A stretch of DNA of 64,000 nt from Saltatorellus ferox. GTDB taxonomy: Bacteria; Planctomycetota; UBA1135; GCA-002686595. The stretch spans positions 558,001 through 622,000 of the forward strand of contig CP036434.1 in assembly GCA_007751475.1 (NCBI GenBank). The letters run 5' to 3'. The notes under the pieces were generated by a model. It was not told where the DNA came from. It saw only the letters and a program-made list of their open reading frames with translations, and made no database searches. The translations under genes and the position numbers were made by a program. Positions 26,193-35,025 of the stretch are shown here, piece after piece; within the stretch, counting starts at the first letter, position 1, and each line of letters starts with the position of its first letter.

Positions 26193-26634
26193 GGAACCTC
26201 CTATTGTGGCGCAGACTCCTGAAGACCGCTGGACGGATAGCTCCTCGAAAATCCTCACCAGCTACGTTTTCCGTGAGGGCTCCCTGGAGGGTGAGCTGGA
26301 GACGATAAAGCCCACGGGCTTCGTCGAGGACGAGACGGGCGCCGTGCGGGGCATGCGCTTCCTCTGGCCTTTGAAGGCCGAGTCCCTCGTCGCCTACCTG
26401 AACGAAGCGTACTCGGAGACGATCACCCTTCGTCGCAAGCGCGACTACGCCTGGATCATGACGCGGGATCCCCAGATCACGGACGAGCGATACGCGGCGC
26501 TGGTCGCTCGCCTGGCAGCGATGGGCTGCGACGCGGCCGAGGTGCGCCGCGTCCCGCAAGACTGGCCTGACGCGGGGCACCCCGTCTCCAAGGCGGAAGG
26601 CGACATGGCGCACTGGACGCGGGCGAACGACTGA
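26191..26634 (+). pseudogene. 5'-truncated lipocalin (Blc-like) remnant
   Basis: The open frame of 147 residues matches the C-terminal two thirds of bacterial lipocalins. It has SYVFREGSLEGELETIKPTG, RGMRFLWPLKAESLVAYLNE, KRDYAWIMTRDPQITDERYA and a terminal amphipathic helix ending RRVPQDW. The N-terminal signal, the GxWYE strand and the Arg-containing first part of the barrel are missing. The coding similarity starts just after position 26220. The bases before it (26205-26220) are the terminal 16 bases of hairpin element B, and the ATG at 26191 lies within the start of the divergent HNH gene. The natural reading is that an element insertion or deletion removed the 5' half. A product made from this ATG could not form a full barrel. 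Confidence 0.7.
26205..26220. repeat. Solo copy of the end of hairpin element B
   Basis: Sixteen bases, TGTGGCGCAGACTCCT, are identical to 20679-20694, the right end of element B. Here the terminal tetramer reads CTGA (26219-26222) where the intact element has CTAG. No matching second end was found nearby. It lies just upstream of the HNH gene's ribosome site and at the breakpoint of the lipocalin remnant. Confidence 0.65.
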
Positions 26635-26652
26635 TCTTGCTCTAACGCTCGA

Positions 26653-27540
26653 CTACCAGACCTCGCCGTTCCAGCGGTAGGAGAGATTGACCTCACTCGT
26701 GAGACTCGACCCGGATCCGGGCTCGAAAGGGGCCTCCCCCTTGGATTCGGCGTGGATCAAGACGGAGTACTGTCTCGTGGTGCCTGTGAATCGCCACATT
26801 CCGTAGCTTGCTCCCTGCGAGCCTCCAGGGACTCGGTTCCAGGTGGGAGTGAACGTCGAGTGCGCGTGATAGCCGATCCCCGAGGGCGGCGGATCGCCCG
26901 TGGGGTGAAGGATCCCCAGGAGTAGCGCCTTGAGCGTGAAGTCCCTGGCGAACCCCTCGGCGAGCGAGCGGATGCTGAGATCGTAGCTGGAACTGCCCCC
27001 CACCCGCTCGGTTCGCTCGACCAGCTCGACGCCTCCAGGCCCGGCCAGCACGAAGACGTCAAGCTTCGTCGACGGTGCGCGGCGGTCGCCTTCGGCTCTC
27101 TCAGTCAGGGTGAGCACCACGATCGCGTGGAACTCCGGGTCGAGATCGCAACGCGTTGCGTGCAGCGTGACCGGACCGTAGGACTCGCTCCCCACACCGC
27201 GCTCCTCCCATGCGTCGACCTCGGTGGCCTCGTAGCGGACCTCCAGCGCCAGATCGAGCAGAACCTCGTCGCCGTGTTCGAACCGCAGGCTGGGCGTCCA
27301 TGCGGCGAACCGCTCGGGCTCCGAGGGAGGCGCGGTCATCTCCAGCACGCGTCGCTCCGATTCGCGGAGATCCCCCCCTGCGCCGTCCCATACGCGGTCC
27401 TCCACAGGTCGTTCCCTGACCCATTCGCGCATCGTGGGCGTGGACGAGTAGTGCCACGCCGCGAACCCGAGCGGCAGCCCGAATCTCAACAGGGCCAGAA
27501 CACCGAGCACCAGCAGGATGCGGAGGAGCTTTCGCTTCAT
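26653..27540 (-). CDS. Membrane-anchored hypothetical protein
   Basis: The 295-residue protein has a basic N-terminus and one hydrophobic segment (LLRILLVLGVLALLRFGLPL), which could be an anchor or uncleaved signal. A beta-rich outer domain of about 260 residues follows. Repeated strands such as VLLDLALEVRYEATEVDAWE and HAIVVLTLTERAEG can be seen, but no motif that I recognise. It is the last gene of a long minus-strand run; about 200 bases separate it from the acyltransferase gene. Function unknown. Confidence 0.55.
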   Translation of the reverse strand: MKRKLLRILLVLGVLALLRFGLPLGFAAWHYSSTPTMREWVRERPVEDRVWDGAGGDLRESERRVLEMTAPPSEPERFAAWTPSLRFEHGDEVLLDLALEVRYEATEVDAWEERGVGSESYGPVTLHATRCDLDPEFHAIVVLTLTERAEGDRRAPSTKLDVFVLAGPGGVELVERTERVGGSSSYDLSIRSLAEGFARDFTLKALLLGILHPTGDPPPSGIGYHAHSTFTPTWNRVPGGSQGASYGMWRFTGTTRQYSVLIHAESKGEAPFEPGSGSSLTSEVNLSYRWNGEVW

Positions 27541-27739
27541 GCGTCCATATTATCCGGCACGACGATCCGACGGCTCACCGCGCTGTAGCGCCCTGCCGGC
27601 TACGCTGCCCCCCCCCTGATTCGCCTGCGCGTTCTTCTCGTCGAGGTACGAGAACGATGACTGAAGCGTCGAGATCGAGCCCGGACCATTCCGCTTTCTT
27701 ATCGAGAGCATCGTGTGGGCGCGTTCCTCGCCGAACGCC

Positions 27740-28801
27740 TCAGCGTCTCCCCGTCGTTCCCCGGCGGAAGCGATCCTTGAGCTGCAGGAACGGACGCTCG
27801 ATGAATCGATAGGAGAGGCCCGCTGCGCCGAGCGAGACAAGGGCCACGAGCGCGAAGGCGGTGAAGTCGCGCTCGCCGTGGTTCCAGGGGCGGAAGCTTG
27901 TCACCAGCTGGAGGCAGAAGAGGTGCAGCAGGTACACGCCGTAGGCGCGCTCGCCGATCCAGCGAAGGGGGCGCACCGAGAGCCAGCGAGGCTCGCGGGG
28001 TCCCACGCAGGCGGCGACGAGGCCAGCCGCGGCCACCTGGGCGCCGAGGCGTATCTGGCCCGGCGCAACGGAGTCTGGCAGGGCGGCGCATCCCAGCAGG
28101 ACGAGGAGCCAGGGAAGCGCGAGCGCGGGTCGCGCCAGGCGCGCCAGGACGCCCGGCGCGAGCGCCAGCGAGCACCCCAGAACGAACGGTAGAAGCGTCG
28201 CCCGGAGCGCGAGGTTGCGAGCGCCGTCGCGACCGAACCATTCGAGGATGAGCCCGTCGAAGAGCCCGAGGTGCAGGGCGACGGACAGGCCGCCGAGGAA
28301 GAGCAGTACGGGCGCTGCGGCGGAGCGGAGTCTGGCCACGATGGGGGGCCAGACGAGGTAGAACTGCTCTTCCAGAGCGAGGGACCACGACAGCGCCAGG
28401 AAGGTCCCTGGAACGATGAAGTTCGAGGTGTACGTCGCGTTCCAGGGCAGGTCGCGCCAGAAGGGCTTCGCCATCGCGGCGTTCGGCAGGACGAAGAGGA
28501 ACAGCGCCGACAACGTGATCAAGATCCCGTACCAGAGAGGCCATAGCCGGAGCGCCCGGCGCGCCCAGAAGCTGCCGAGCCGGACGTTCCCGTGGCGCTG
28601 CTCCTCCCGCAGCAGCAGCATCGTGATGAGGAACCCGCTGATCACGAAGAAGACGTCGACGCCGAGGTATCCGCGGCTTGCCAAAGGCGCGCTGAGCCCC
28701 ATGGGCCGCGCATGGTTCCACACGACGGCCAGCACGCTGAGCGCGCGCAGCCCGTCGAGTGCGCCGTAGTAGCGGGCGTCCTCCGCGACCTGGAGATTCA
28801 T
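27740..28801 (-). CDS. Acyltransferase 3 family membrane protein (OafA/YrhL type)
   Basis: The 353-residue polytopic protein shows the family pattern. It has YYGALDGLRALSVLAVVWNH with the conserved Arg and His in the first helix, GYLGVDVFFVISGFLIT, and WSLALEEQFYLVWP. The last helix runs into SYRFIERPFLQLKDRF, the usual C-terminal signature. Members move acyl groups to sugars of lipopolysaccharide or other glycans. No SGNH extension is fused. It follows a small secreted-protein gene by two bases, suggesting cotranscription. Target unknown. Confidence 0.92.
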   Translation of the reverse strand: MNLQVAEDARYYGALDGLRALSVLAVVWNHARPMGLSAPLASRGYLGVDVFFVISGFLITMLLLREEQRHGNVRLGSFWARRALRLWPLWYGILITLSALFLFVLPNAAMAKPFWRDLPWNATYTSNFIVPGTFLALSWSLALEEQFYLVWPPIVARLRSAAAPVLLFLGGLSVALHLGLFDGLILEWFGRDGARNLALRATLLPFVLGCSLALAPGVLARLARPALALPWLLVLLGCAALPDSVAPGQIRLGAQVAAAGLVAACVGPREPRWLSVRPLRWIGERAYGVYLLHLFCLQLVTSFRPWNHGERDFTAFALVALVSLGAAGLSYRFIERPFLQLKDRFRRGTTGRR

Positions 28802-28803
28802 CT

Positions 28804-29169
28804 TTAGCGCTGCTCGCGACCCGTGATGGCGAGCTGGGCCTCGGGGATCGAGAGGATGAACGCGACGACGGCCATGGCTGCCAGGCGAGCATCCGCGCCA
28901 TACCCCGCGTGGTCGCGGTTCGGCTGGTCGTAGAAGGCCACCACGAGCTGCGTGGGCTGTTCCTCCTCCAGTCGCACGCGTAGCCCGGTCACGCCGAGGT
29001 CGTAGAACCAGCCCGGGGCCTCCGCATCCGGGCCGATGTCGGTGCGCTGGATCCAGGGCTTGCCGTCCGGATCGTGGTAGACCTGGGCCGTTGCGGGGGA
29101 CGAGACGGCGGACACGAGGAGCGCGGCGATGAGCGCCGCAGGGGAGGCCGCATGGGAGGACAAACGCAT
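28804..29169 (-). CDS. Small secreted hypothetical protein
   Basis: The 121-residue protein has a signal peptide (AALIAALLVSAVSSPATAQ) and a compact mature part rich in aromatic residues (KPWIQRTDIGPDAEAPGWFY, QLVVAFYDQPNRDHAG). A hydrophobic C-terminal stretch follows. I do not recognise the family. It is spaced two bases from the acyltransferase gene and is the first gene of that pair. The ATG at 29169 gives the complete signal peptide. Confidence 0.5.
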   Translation of the reverse strand: MRLSSHAASPAALIAALLVSAVSSPATAQVYHDPDGKPWIQRTDIGPDAEAPGWFYDLGVTGLRVRLEEEQPTQLVVAFYDQPNRDHAGYGADARLAAMAVVAFILSIPEAQLAITGREQR

Positions 29170-29218
29170 GCGTCCAGGCTAACCATCCGGGCCATCCAGC
29201 GCTCCGAACGGCGTCTCC

Positions 29219-30316
29219 TTATCGGAGGATCATCACCAGCGTGGCGACGACCTGAATCGCGAGGAGCCCTGCGCCGAAGCGCATCTCGCGCGCCGCCGTC
29301 CCGCGACGGTTGAGCCAGTCCGCGATCCCAAGGGCGCCCGCGGGAACGAGGTACGGCGCGATCGGCGCGAACGCGGCCGAACCGGCGATGACGGGGGCCA
29401 GCGCCACCAGGCACCATGGCACTATCCACGCAGGCGCTCGCCGCGTCGACTCCTCTCGGCGCGCGAACAGAAGCTGGTACACGCCGAACAACACCGAAGG
29501 CAGTCCGACCGCCAGCGTGACCGCCCAGCGCCAGAGGGCGCCGAAGCTGTAGTCGTCCGCGCCCGCGAGGGCTCGCTGGGCGAGGTGCTCCATGCGCGCC
29601 GACTCTGCGCTTCCGCTGAGCCCGATCGCGATGGACATCGAGAGCACCAGCACGACGGCCAGGAACGTGATCTGTCCTTCCTTGCGATAGGCCGGGTGAC
29701 GAGCGACCGCCCAGGCGACCGCGGGAACGAGGAGCGCCGTTTCCATGTGCAGCATGTACGCGGCGCCGAAGTAGAGGATCGCTCGCCAGTGATAGCCGCG
29801 GCGCGTCGTCTGTTCCTGGTGGAAGAGCGACCAGAGGATCAGGGCAGCGCCGAACATGCCCGGGGCGTAGTCCACGGGCGACGTGCCGCCGATCCACGCG
29901 AACGGCGTGGCGAACGCGGCGAAGGTCGCGGGGACCGTCGCGGATCGGCGGAAGCCGAGGTTGCGAAGGAACGCGAGCGTGAGCGTGATCGCGCAGCCGA
30001 AGGCGATGCCCGCTAGGGTTCGGATCGCATCGGCGGGCGCGAGTCCCGACGCGACTTCCATCGCTCCGCGCCCGAGCGGATACATGAGGCCCTGGGTCAG
30101 CACCGTTTCGCCGGAGAGACGCAGGAGCGCTTCGTTCCCGGTGGAGTACGGATGAGCGGCGGGGAGCGCGAGCGCGACCGCGGCCGCCAGCAGCCCGAGC
30201 CCGATGTCCTGGATCCGTTCGCGCTGTTCGATCAAGCGCGTGGCGCGGCGCAGGCGGAAGAGGAGCCTGCGGCGACGACCCTGGACGGAAAGCGGCGTGT
30301 CCGCGATCTCACTCAT
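29219..30316 (-). CDS. Polytopic membrane protein, possibly glycosyltransferase-like
   Basis: The 365-residue protein has about nine hydrophobic segments. The loop after the first (LPAAHPYSTGNEALLRLSGE) lies where membrane glycosyltransferases of the GT-C class and DUF2723 proteins carry their active-site loop, but no decisive Asp motif is visible. I therefore leave it as unknown membrane protein. The start is the ATG at 30316, giving MSEIADTPL. It overlaps the stop of the upstream gene by 8 bp, so the two are translationally coupled and probably form a pair. Confidence 0.55.
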   Translation of the reverse strand: MSEIADTPLSVQGRRRRLLFRLRRATRLIEQRERIQDIGLGLLAAAVALALPAAHPYSTGNEALLRLSGETVLTQGLMYPLGRGAMEVASGLAPADAIRTLAGIAFGCAITLTLAFLRNLGFRRSATVPATFAAFATPFAWIGGTSPVDYAPGMFGAALILWSLFHQEQTTRRGYHWRAILYFGAAYMLHMETALLVPAVAWAVARHPAYRKEGQITFLAVVLVLSMSIAIGLSGSAESARMEHLAQRALAGADDYSFGALWRWAVTLAVGLPSVLFGVYQLLFARREESTRRAPAWIVPWCLVALAPVIAGSAAFAPIAPYLVPAGALGIADWLNRRGTAAREMRFGAGLLAIQVVATLVMILR

Positions 30317-31574
30317 ACGCGGTGAGGGTGCCCGTTTCGGGATCGAGGGTCCAGGGAAGGCCCAGCGCATTCGGCGCGAGACCGATCGTGCGCCGCGAGG
30401 GCGGGGTCATCGGTTCACCGACGAGGTCGACGGGAAGGCCGAAGCGGCGACGGAGCAGGTAGGCGGCCGTGGTCGCGTCTTGGGCCGGCGTCAAGCGGAC
30501 GTGGTCACCCTCCTCGAAGAGCGCGGGTCGGGCTGCGGCGAGGCCCATCGAATCGGTCGGCGTTTGCAGCCACGGAAGCGCGGCGATCAGGGCCGCGTGG
30601 AGGACGGCGAGGGCCCCTGCGACCCTGAACGCGTTGTCGGGCCGGGCGAAGCGGGCGAGGGCGCCTGCAACGAGCGCTGCGTACGCGGGCAGGAGCATCG
30701 GCGAGGCGGGTCCCTTGCCTGACACGGAGGAGAAGATGGAGACGGCCAGCGCCACGCCCCACCACACGCCGAGCCAGGTGGGTGGAGGCTCCTCCTCGCG
30801 CGATCCTCTCCACGCGAGAACGGTGGGTACGATCAGGCCGCCGAAGCCGAGAAGAGCGTCGGTGCGGCGAAGCACCTGGCCCGCGGAGGCTGCCATGAGA
30901 TCCGGCGCGGTGATGGCCGCGAGGAAGCCAGCGCCGATCACGGGGAGCATCGCGGTGATGCCACCGCGCGCACGCGCCGCGAACAGGAGCGGGACGATCA
31001 GCGCGAGGTTGAACGGATGGAGCAGGACGGCGATCAAGAAGGCGAGCGCGAGCCGAATCCCGTACCCGCGGTTCCCTGCGCGTCCCGGGTCCGACGGCGC
31101 GAAAGCCATCGCCAGGACGACCGAGCTTCCGAGGACGCCCGCGGTGAAGTCGGAGGGCAGTCGCCCATGCAGGACGGCGATCGGCGTGAAGAGCGAGACC
31201 AGCGCGGTGACGAGCGCGAGTCGCGGTCCGATGCCGAGCCAGCGCAGCGCCACACCGAGCACCGGCAGGGAGAGGCCGAAGCCGAGCGCGGACAGGAGGT
31301 ACCACGCGGATTCGATCCCGATGCCGAGCCCGCCGATCCAGCCTGCCAGCGCATGCAGAGGATGCACGGCGAGCCGATCGCGGGCGGCCGCGAACGTGGT
31401 GGGCTCCATGGCGAGCGGCGCCAGGACGGGGGTGCCGAAGGCGAGAACCGCCAGCCCGATCGAGGTGATCCACCAGGCGGCGGCGGGCACGGGCTGGTCG
31501 CGCCAGTCCGACTGCGCCACGGCCTCGAGGATGTCTTCGCGGGGGAAGAGGTTGCCGTCCTGGGCGATATCCAT
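30309..31574 (-). CDS. Polytopic membrane protein of unknown function
   Basis: The 421-residue protein has about ten hydrophobic helices and a soluble C-terminal tail of roughly 90 residues (PALFEEGDHVRLTPAQDATT and onwards). Topology and the following gene suggest a GT-C-like or O-antigen-related membrane enzyme. No conserved motif confirms it. It starts 40 bases after the aroB stop on the same strand and overlaps the next membrane gene by 8 bp. Confidence 0.5.
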   Translation of the reverse strand: MDIAQDGNLFPREDILEAVAQSDWRDQPVPAAAWWITSIGLAVLAFGTPVLAPLAMEPTTFAAARDRLAVHPLHALAGWIGGLGIGIESAWYLLSALGFGLSLPVLGVALRWLGIGPRLALVTALVSLFTPIAVLHGRLPSDFTAGVLGSSVVLAMAFAPSDPGRAGNRGYGIRLALAFLIAVLLHPFNLALIVPLLFAARARGGITAMLPVIGAGFLAAITAPDLMAASAGQVLRRTDALLGFGGLIVPTVLAWRGSREEEPPPTWLGVWWGVALAVSIFSSVSGKGPASPMLLPAYAALVAGALARFARPDNAFRVAGALAVLHAALIAALPWLQTPTDSMGLAAARPALFEEGDHVRLTPAQDATTAAYLLRRRFGLPVDLVGEPMTPPSRRTIGLAPNALGLPWTLDPETGTLTAYE

Positions 31575-31614
31575 GGTGCTGAGTGTAGGGACTGGAGCGC
31601 GACGGAGTCGGCGA

Positions 31615-32703
31615 TCACGCGAGTAGATCTCGGAGCTCCTCCTCGGCGATCATCACTCCCAGCTCGATGTCGCCCGGGCCGCGCATCAGCACGAACTCGG
31701 GAGCGCCGACGCGCCCCTTCTTGTCGTGCCCGAGGCCTTCGATCAGCGCGTTCGCGGTGAGCGCCGCTCCGAGCGAGTAGCGGCTTCGCAGCTCTTCCAG
31801 GTCCGCGGGCAAGCCGAAGGCGCTCAGCAGTCTCCCGATGCGCTCCCCGAGGTCCGTGGAGCTGGCGTACACCCGCTCCGAAGCGCTCGCCGCCAGCTGC
31901 AGCCCGACCGCCACCGCAATCCCGTGCGGCACGCGGCCATAGCCCGCGGCGTGCTCGATCGCATGGGCGAAGGTGTGCCCGAGGTTCAGCGAGCGCCGTG
32001 CGCCGCGCTCCTCCGGGTCCGACACCACCACGCGAGCCTTCGTCGTCACGCAGCGCGCGACCGTATCCGAGAGGGCCGTCACGGCTCTCGCCCCGAGGTC
32101 CCGGCTGATCGACTCCAGCTGCGCGAGCGCCGGCTCTCCTTCGATCAACGCCGTCTTGATCACCTCGCCGAGTCCGCTCTGATACTCGGCCTCGCTCAGC
32201 GTCCCGAGAAGCCCCGTATCGCAGAAGACGGCGTGCGGCTGGTGGAACGTGCCGGCCAGGTTCTTGCCCGCCGCCAGGTTGATCGCCGTCTTGCCGCCCA
32301 CCGACGCGTCGACCTGGGCGAGGAGCGTCGTCGGGACCTGGATGACCCTCAGGCCGCGCTTGAAGAGCGAGGCCGCCATCCCCGTGAGGTCACCGACCGT
32401 TCCTCCGCCGTAGGCCACGAGGATGGAGCTGCGGGAGAGCGAAGAGGCCGCGCAGAAGTCCAGCACCTCCTCCAGCACGCCGAGCGTCTTGATGCTCTCG
32501 CCGCCGTCGAACTCCAGCATCGGCGCGTCGACGCCGTGGCGGCGTAGATCGCCGTGCAGCGCGCACACCTCTCGGTCCGACACCACGGCCACGCGGTCCG
32601 CGCCGGCGGTGGCTGCGGCGATTCCTTGCAGAACGCCCTCGCCGACGTGGACGTCGTAGGGGGCGTTCGGCACGGCCACATGGACTCGTGTTGCCTGGGT
32701 CAA
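31615..32703 (-). CDS. aroB: 3-Dehydroquinate synthase
   Basis: The 362-residue protein is a clear AroB, the second step of the shikimate pathway (DAHP to 3-dehydroquinate). It shows YGGGTVGDLTGMAASLFKRG (NAD and metal region), QVPTTLLAQVDASVGGKTAI, SGLGEVIKTALI with the metal-binding Glu, and the two His ligands in NLGHTFAHAIEHAAGYG and RVPHG. Length is normal. The ATG at 32703 overlaps the stop of the upstream gene by 4 bp. No other aro gene is nearby. Confidence 0.95.
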   Translation of the reverse strand: MTQATRVHVAVPNAPYDVHVGEGVLQGIAAATAGADRVAVVSDREVCALHGDLRRHGVDAPMLEFDGGESIKTLGVLEEVLDFCAASSLSRSSILVAYGGGTVGDLTGMAASLFKRGLRVIQVPTTLLAQVDASVGGKTAINLAAGKNLAGTFHQPHAVFCDTGLLGTLSEAEYQSGLGEVIKTALIEGEPALAQLESISRDLGARAVTALSDTVARCVTTKARVVVSDPEERGARRSLNLGHTFAHAIEHAAGYGRVPHGIAVAVGLQLAASASERVYASSTDLGERIGRLLSAFGLPADLEELRSRYSLGAALTANALIEGLGHDKKGRVGAPEFVLMRGPGDIELGVMIAEEELRDLLA

Positions 32704-34130
32704 GCGGGGGTGACTCGCTTCTCTCCCTCGCGGCGCGCGCGCTTGCGACGCAGCATGTCCTCGTAGAGCGCAGCGGACTTCCGCTTGTCGGAGCGCAGCA
32801 GGAAGTAGATCAACCCGATCAAGCCGATCGTCAGGCCCAGCACGCCGTAGGCGAACCAGGCGATCGACGGGTCCGCCTGGGGCGTGAACACCTCGACCGA
32901 GTGCATGATGAAGAGCGGCGTGCGCGCGGGTTCGCCCTGGGACGTGGTGTAGACCTCGTTCCGGAAGAAGTAGCCCTTCGCCATCACGTAGCGGTTGGCG
33001 TCGTCCATGGCGCCGCGCAGCATGTCGGTGCGCTTGAAGGGACCCTGCCAGTGCACGACGTGGGCGGGCTTCTTCCAGAGGATGTTGCCGATCCAGCCGT
33101 CCGTGTAGTCCTCGATGCGCAGCGGGTTGTCACCGGCGCCGAGGGCGTTGGCGTCCATGTTGATGCTGACCGGGACGCGGAAGGGCTTTCCACGGTAGGC
33201 GTCGCCGTCGTCGTAGATCGCGCGCAGCATCTCGCTGTCGAGTTCAGGAGCGGCGTCCCAGTCCGTGTCGTCGCCGACCATGAGCGCCTTGCCCATGAGT
33301 TCCCACTTCGCCTGCGCGAACTCGGACTTGTCGCGCACGTCGCCGATGGTGTCGTCGACCACCGCTTCGAGGCTCGGCGTTTCTCTGGCGATCTCCTCGG
33401 ACATCTTCGGCGTCGACGCGGCGGCCTTCGCGCCTACGATCAGCGGGCCGGTCACCGCCTGCGCGACGTCCTCGCCCTGCGCACCATCTGGGTCGAGCGT
33501 CGTGCGGTGGAGCCCGTAGAACAGGCCTTCCACGCGGAGGTAGTCGCCCGGTTCGATCAGGCGCTTGCCGCCGGGCTGGACGGGCGCGTTCGCGACGAGG
33601 AAGTACACCACCTCGCCCGAGAGCATGCGCATCGAGCCCATCCAGTCGTTGCCGATTCCGTTCGCGCGCGGGCGCTCGTTGGCTTCGAGGATGACGCCGC
33701 GGGCGCGGTAGGGCTCGAGCCGATGCGTGGCCGGGTCCGCGAGGAGCGCGGCGATTCCAGCGGAGTCGAGGTCGCGCAGGCCCATCGCCTCGAGCGCGAC
33801 CGGCGTCTGCAGCCGCGCGTAGTCGAAGACGACCTTGAGCGGCTCCGTTTGCAGGAGTTCCTGGTCGGCCTCGGTCGCATCCTTGATCTCGGCGAGGACA
33901 TCGGTCCGATCGAACGGGATGAGCTGGATGTCCTGGGCCTCGAGTTCGCGGCTCGGCGCCGCCCCCGCGAGCTCCGAATCCGCCTCCGCGCGCTTCTTGC
34001 TCGCGTTGCTCGCCGAGTAGAGGTACAGGCCACCGACCAGGGCCGCGAAGATGGCGAGTCCGATGATCCGGTTGCGATCGCGCTGCGCGAGGCGAGCCGC
34101 CTCTTCCTTGGAGATTCGAGTGTGCTTCAT
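32700..34130 (-). CDS. Hypothetical protein with N- and C-terminal transmembrane helices
   Basis: The 476-residue protein has one helix near the N-terminus (IIGLAIFAALVGGLYLYSAS, about residues 22-41) and one near the C-terminus (WFAYGVLGLTIGLIGLIYFL). Between them is a large outer or periplasmic domain with alternating beta strands (GVILEANERPRANG, GDYLRVEGLFYGLHRTTLDP). I recognise no family. The C-terminal cytoplasmic tail is strongly basic (KRKSAALYEDMLRRKRARRE). The start is the ATG at 34130; the longer frame is antisense-like sequence over the neighbouring gene. It is flanked tightly by the C26 hydrolase and aroB. Confidence 0.6.
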   Translation of the reverse strand: MKHTRISKEEAARLAQRDRNRIIGLAIFAALVGGLYLYSASNASKKRAEADSELAGAAPSRELEAQDIQLIPFDRTDVLAEIKDATEADQELLQTEPLKVVFDYARLQTPVALEAMGLRDLDSAGIAALLADPATHRLEPYRARGVILEANERPRANGIGNDWMGSMRMLSGEVVYFLVANAPVQPGGKRLIEPGDYLRVEGLFYGLHRTTLDPDGAQGEDVAQAVTGPLIVGAKAAASTPKMSEEIARETPSLEAVVDDTIGDVRDKSEFAQAKWELMGKALMVGDDTDWDAAPELDSEMLRAIYDDGDAYRGKPFRVPVSINMDANALGAGDNPLRIEDYTDGWIGNILWKKPAHVVHWQGPFKRTDMLRGAMDDANRYVMAKGYFFRNEVYTTSQGEPARTPLFIMHSVEVFTPQADPSIAWFAYGVLGLTIGLIGLIYFLLRSDKRKSAALYEDMLRRKRARREGEKRVTPA

Positions 34131-34137
34131 GGTGTGT

Positions 34138-34911
34138 TCAGGAGGCCGCCTGGCTTGCCGCGTCGATGAAGGCGCAAACGAGCGCGAGGGCGCCCGGCTC
34201 GTCCGGGAGGAGCGCCGGAGAGAGCTCCGGGTGCCACTGGACGCCGACCGCAAAGGTGTGGCCGGGGTGCTCGATGGCTTCCACGAGGTTCTCCTCGTCC
34301 ACCGCCGAGACAATCCAAGGGGGCGGGACCGTTCGGAGCGCTTGATGATGTCGGGAGACCACGGGGAACGGCCCTAGACCGGATGCGTTCGCCAGTTTCG
34401 TTCCCTCTCGGGCCCGGACGGTGTGAATCGCGCTGTCGGCGTGGGAAATGGCCCTCCCGGGCGTCTCGGAGGGCAGATCCTGGTACATCGTCGCACCCCC
34501 GGAGACGCCGAGGCACTGCATCCCGAAGCAGATTCCGAGGGTGGGGAGGTCGCGCCGGAGGGCCGCACGGGTCAGCGCAAGGTCGTAGTGCTGCTTGCCC
34601 AGGGGCGTGACCACGGCGGCCGGATGGGTCTGACCCAGGCCGAGGGGGCCCGCGTGGAAGTCGTCGCCCCCCGTGAGCAGCAGGCCGTCGACGCGGCCCA
34701 GGAGTTCGTCGAGTTCCTCGTCCATGGCGGCGAGATCGTCGGGGGTGGGGTCGTTCGGGGCGAGCCTGGCCGCGAGCGCCACCGGTATCCCCCCACCCGC
34801 GCGAACGTAGTCCACGTAGCGCTGGCGGAGGCGCAGCATGGGGTCTTCGGCGTGGTAGAGGCCGTTGATGGCGATGAGGGGGCGCTTCTTGGGTGGCATG
34901 GGTCCCGGCAT
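34138..34911 (-). CDS. Class I glutamine amidotransferase-like hydrolase, peptidase C26 (PuuD type)
   Basis: The 257-residue protein has the glutamine amidotransferase triad: Cys128 in TLGICFGMQ, and His227 and Glu229 in GVQWHPEL. LLLTGGDDFHAGPLG and SRHHQAL are typical of gamma-glutamyl-GABA hydrolases (PuuD). Such enzymes cut gamma-glutamyl amides, for example in putrescine breakdown or folate polyglutamate trimming. No puu genes are near, so the substrate is open. The real start may be the ATG at 34899 (MPPKKRPLIAING). It is first in the minus-strand run leading to aroB. Confidence 0.88.
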   Translation of the reverse strand: MPGPMPPKKRPLIAINGLYHAEDPMLRLRQRYVDYVRAGGGIPVALAARLAPNDPTPDDLAAMDEELDELLGRVDGLLLTGGDDFHAGPLGLGQTHPAAVVTPLGKQHYDLALTRAALRRDLPTLGICFGMQCLGVSGGATMYQDLPSETPGRAISHADSAIHTVRAREGTKLANASGLGPFPVVSRHHQALRTVPPPWIVSAVDEENLVEAIEHPGHTFAVGVQWHPELSPALLPDEPGALALVCAFIDAASQAAS

Positions 34912-35025
34912 TATGCGCTTTCAGGGCGTGGCCGAGGTCGCGGCGTGCTCGGATCGGCCGGAACTCGGGTGGGCAGGCTGCTGGCGGTCGCTAACCTGCT
35001 GGTCTCTTCTCCTCCCCAGCCATCC

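Noticed and set aside
26191..26634. Annotation of this frame as a complete lipocalin
   Set aside because: The signal peptide and first strands with the GxWYE pattern are absent, and the first 10 residues come from hairpin-element sequence.
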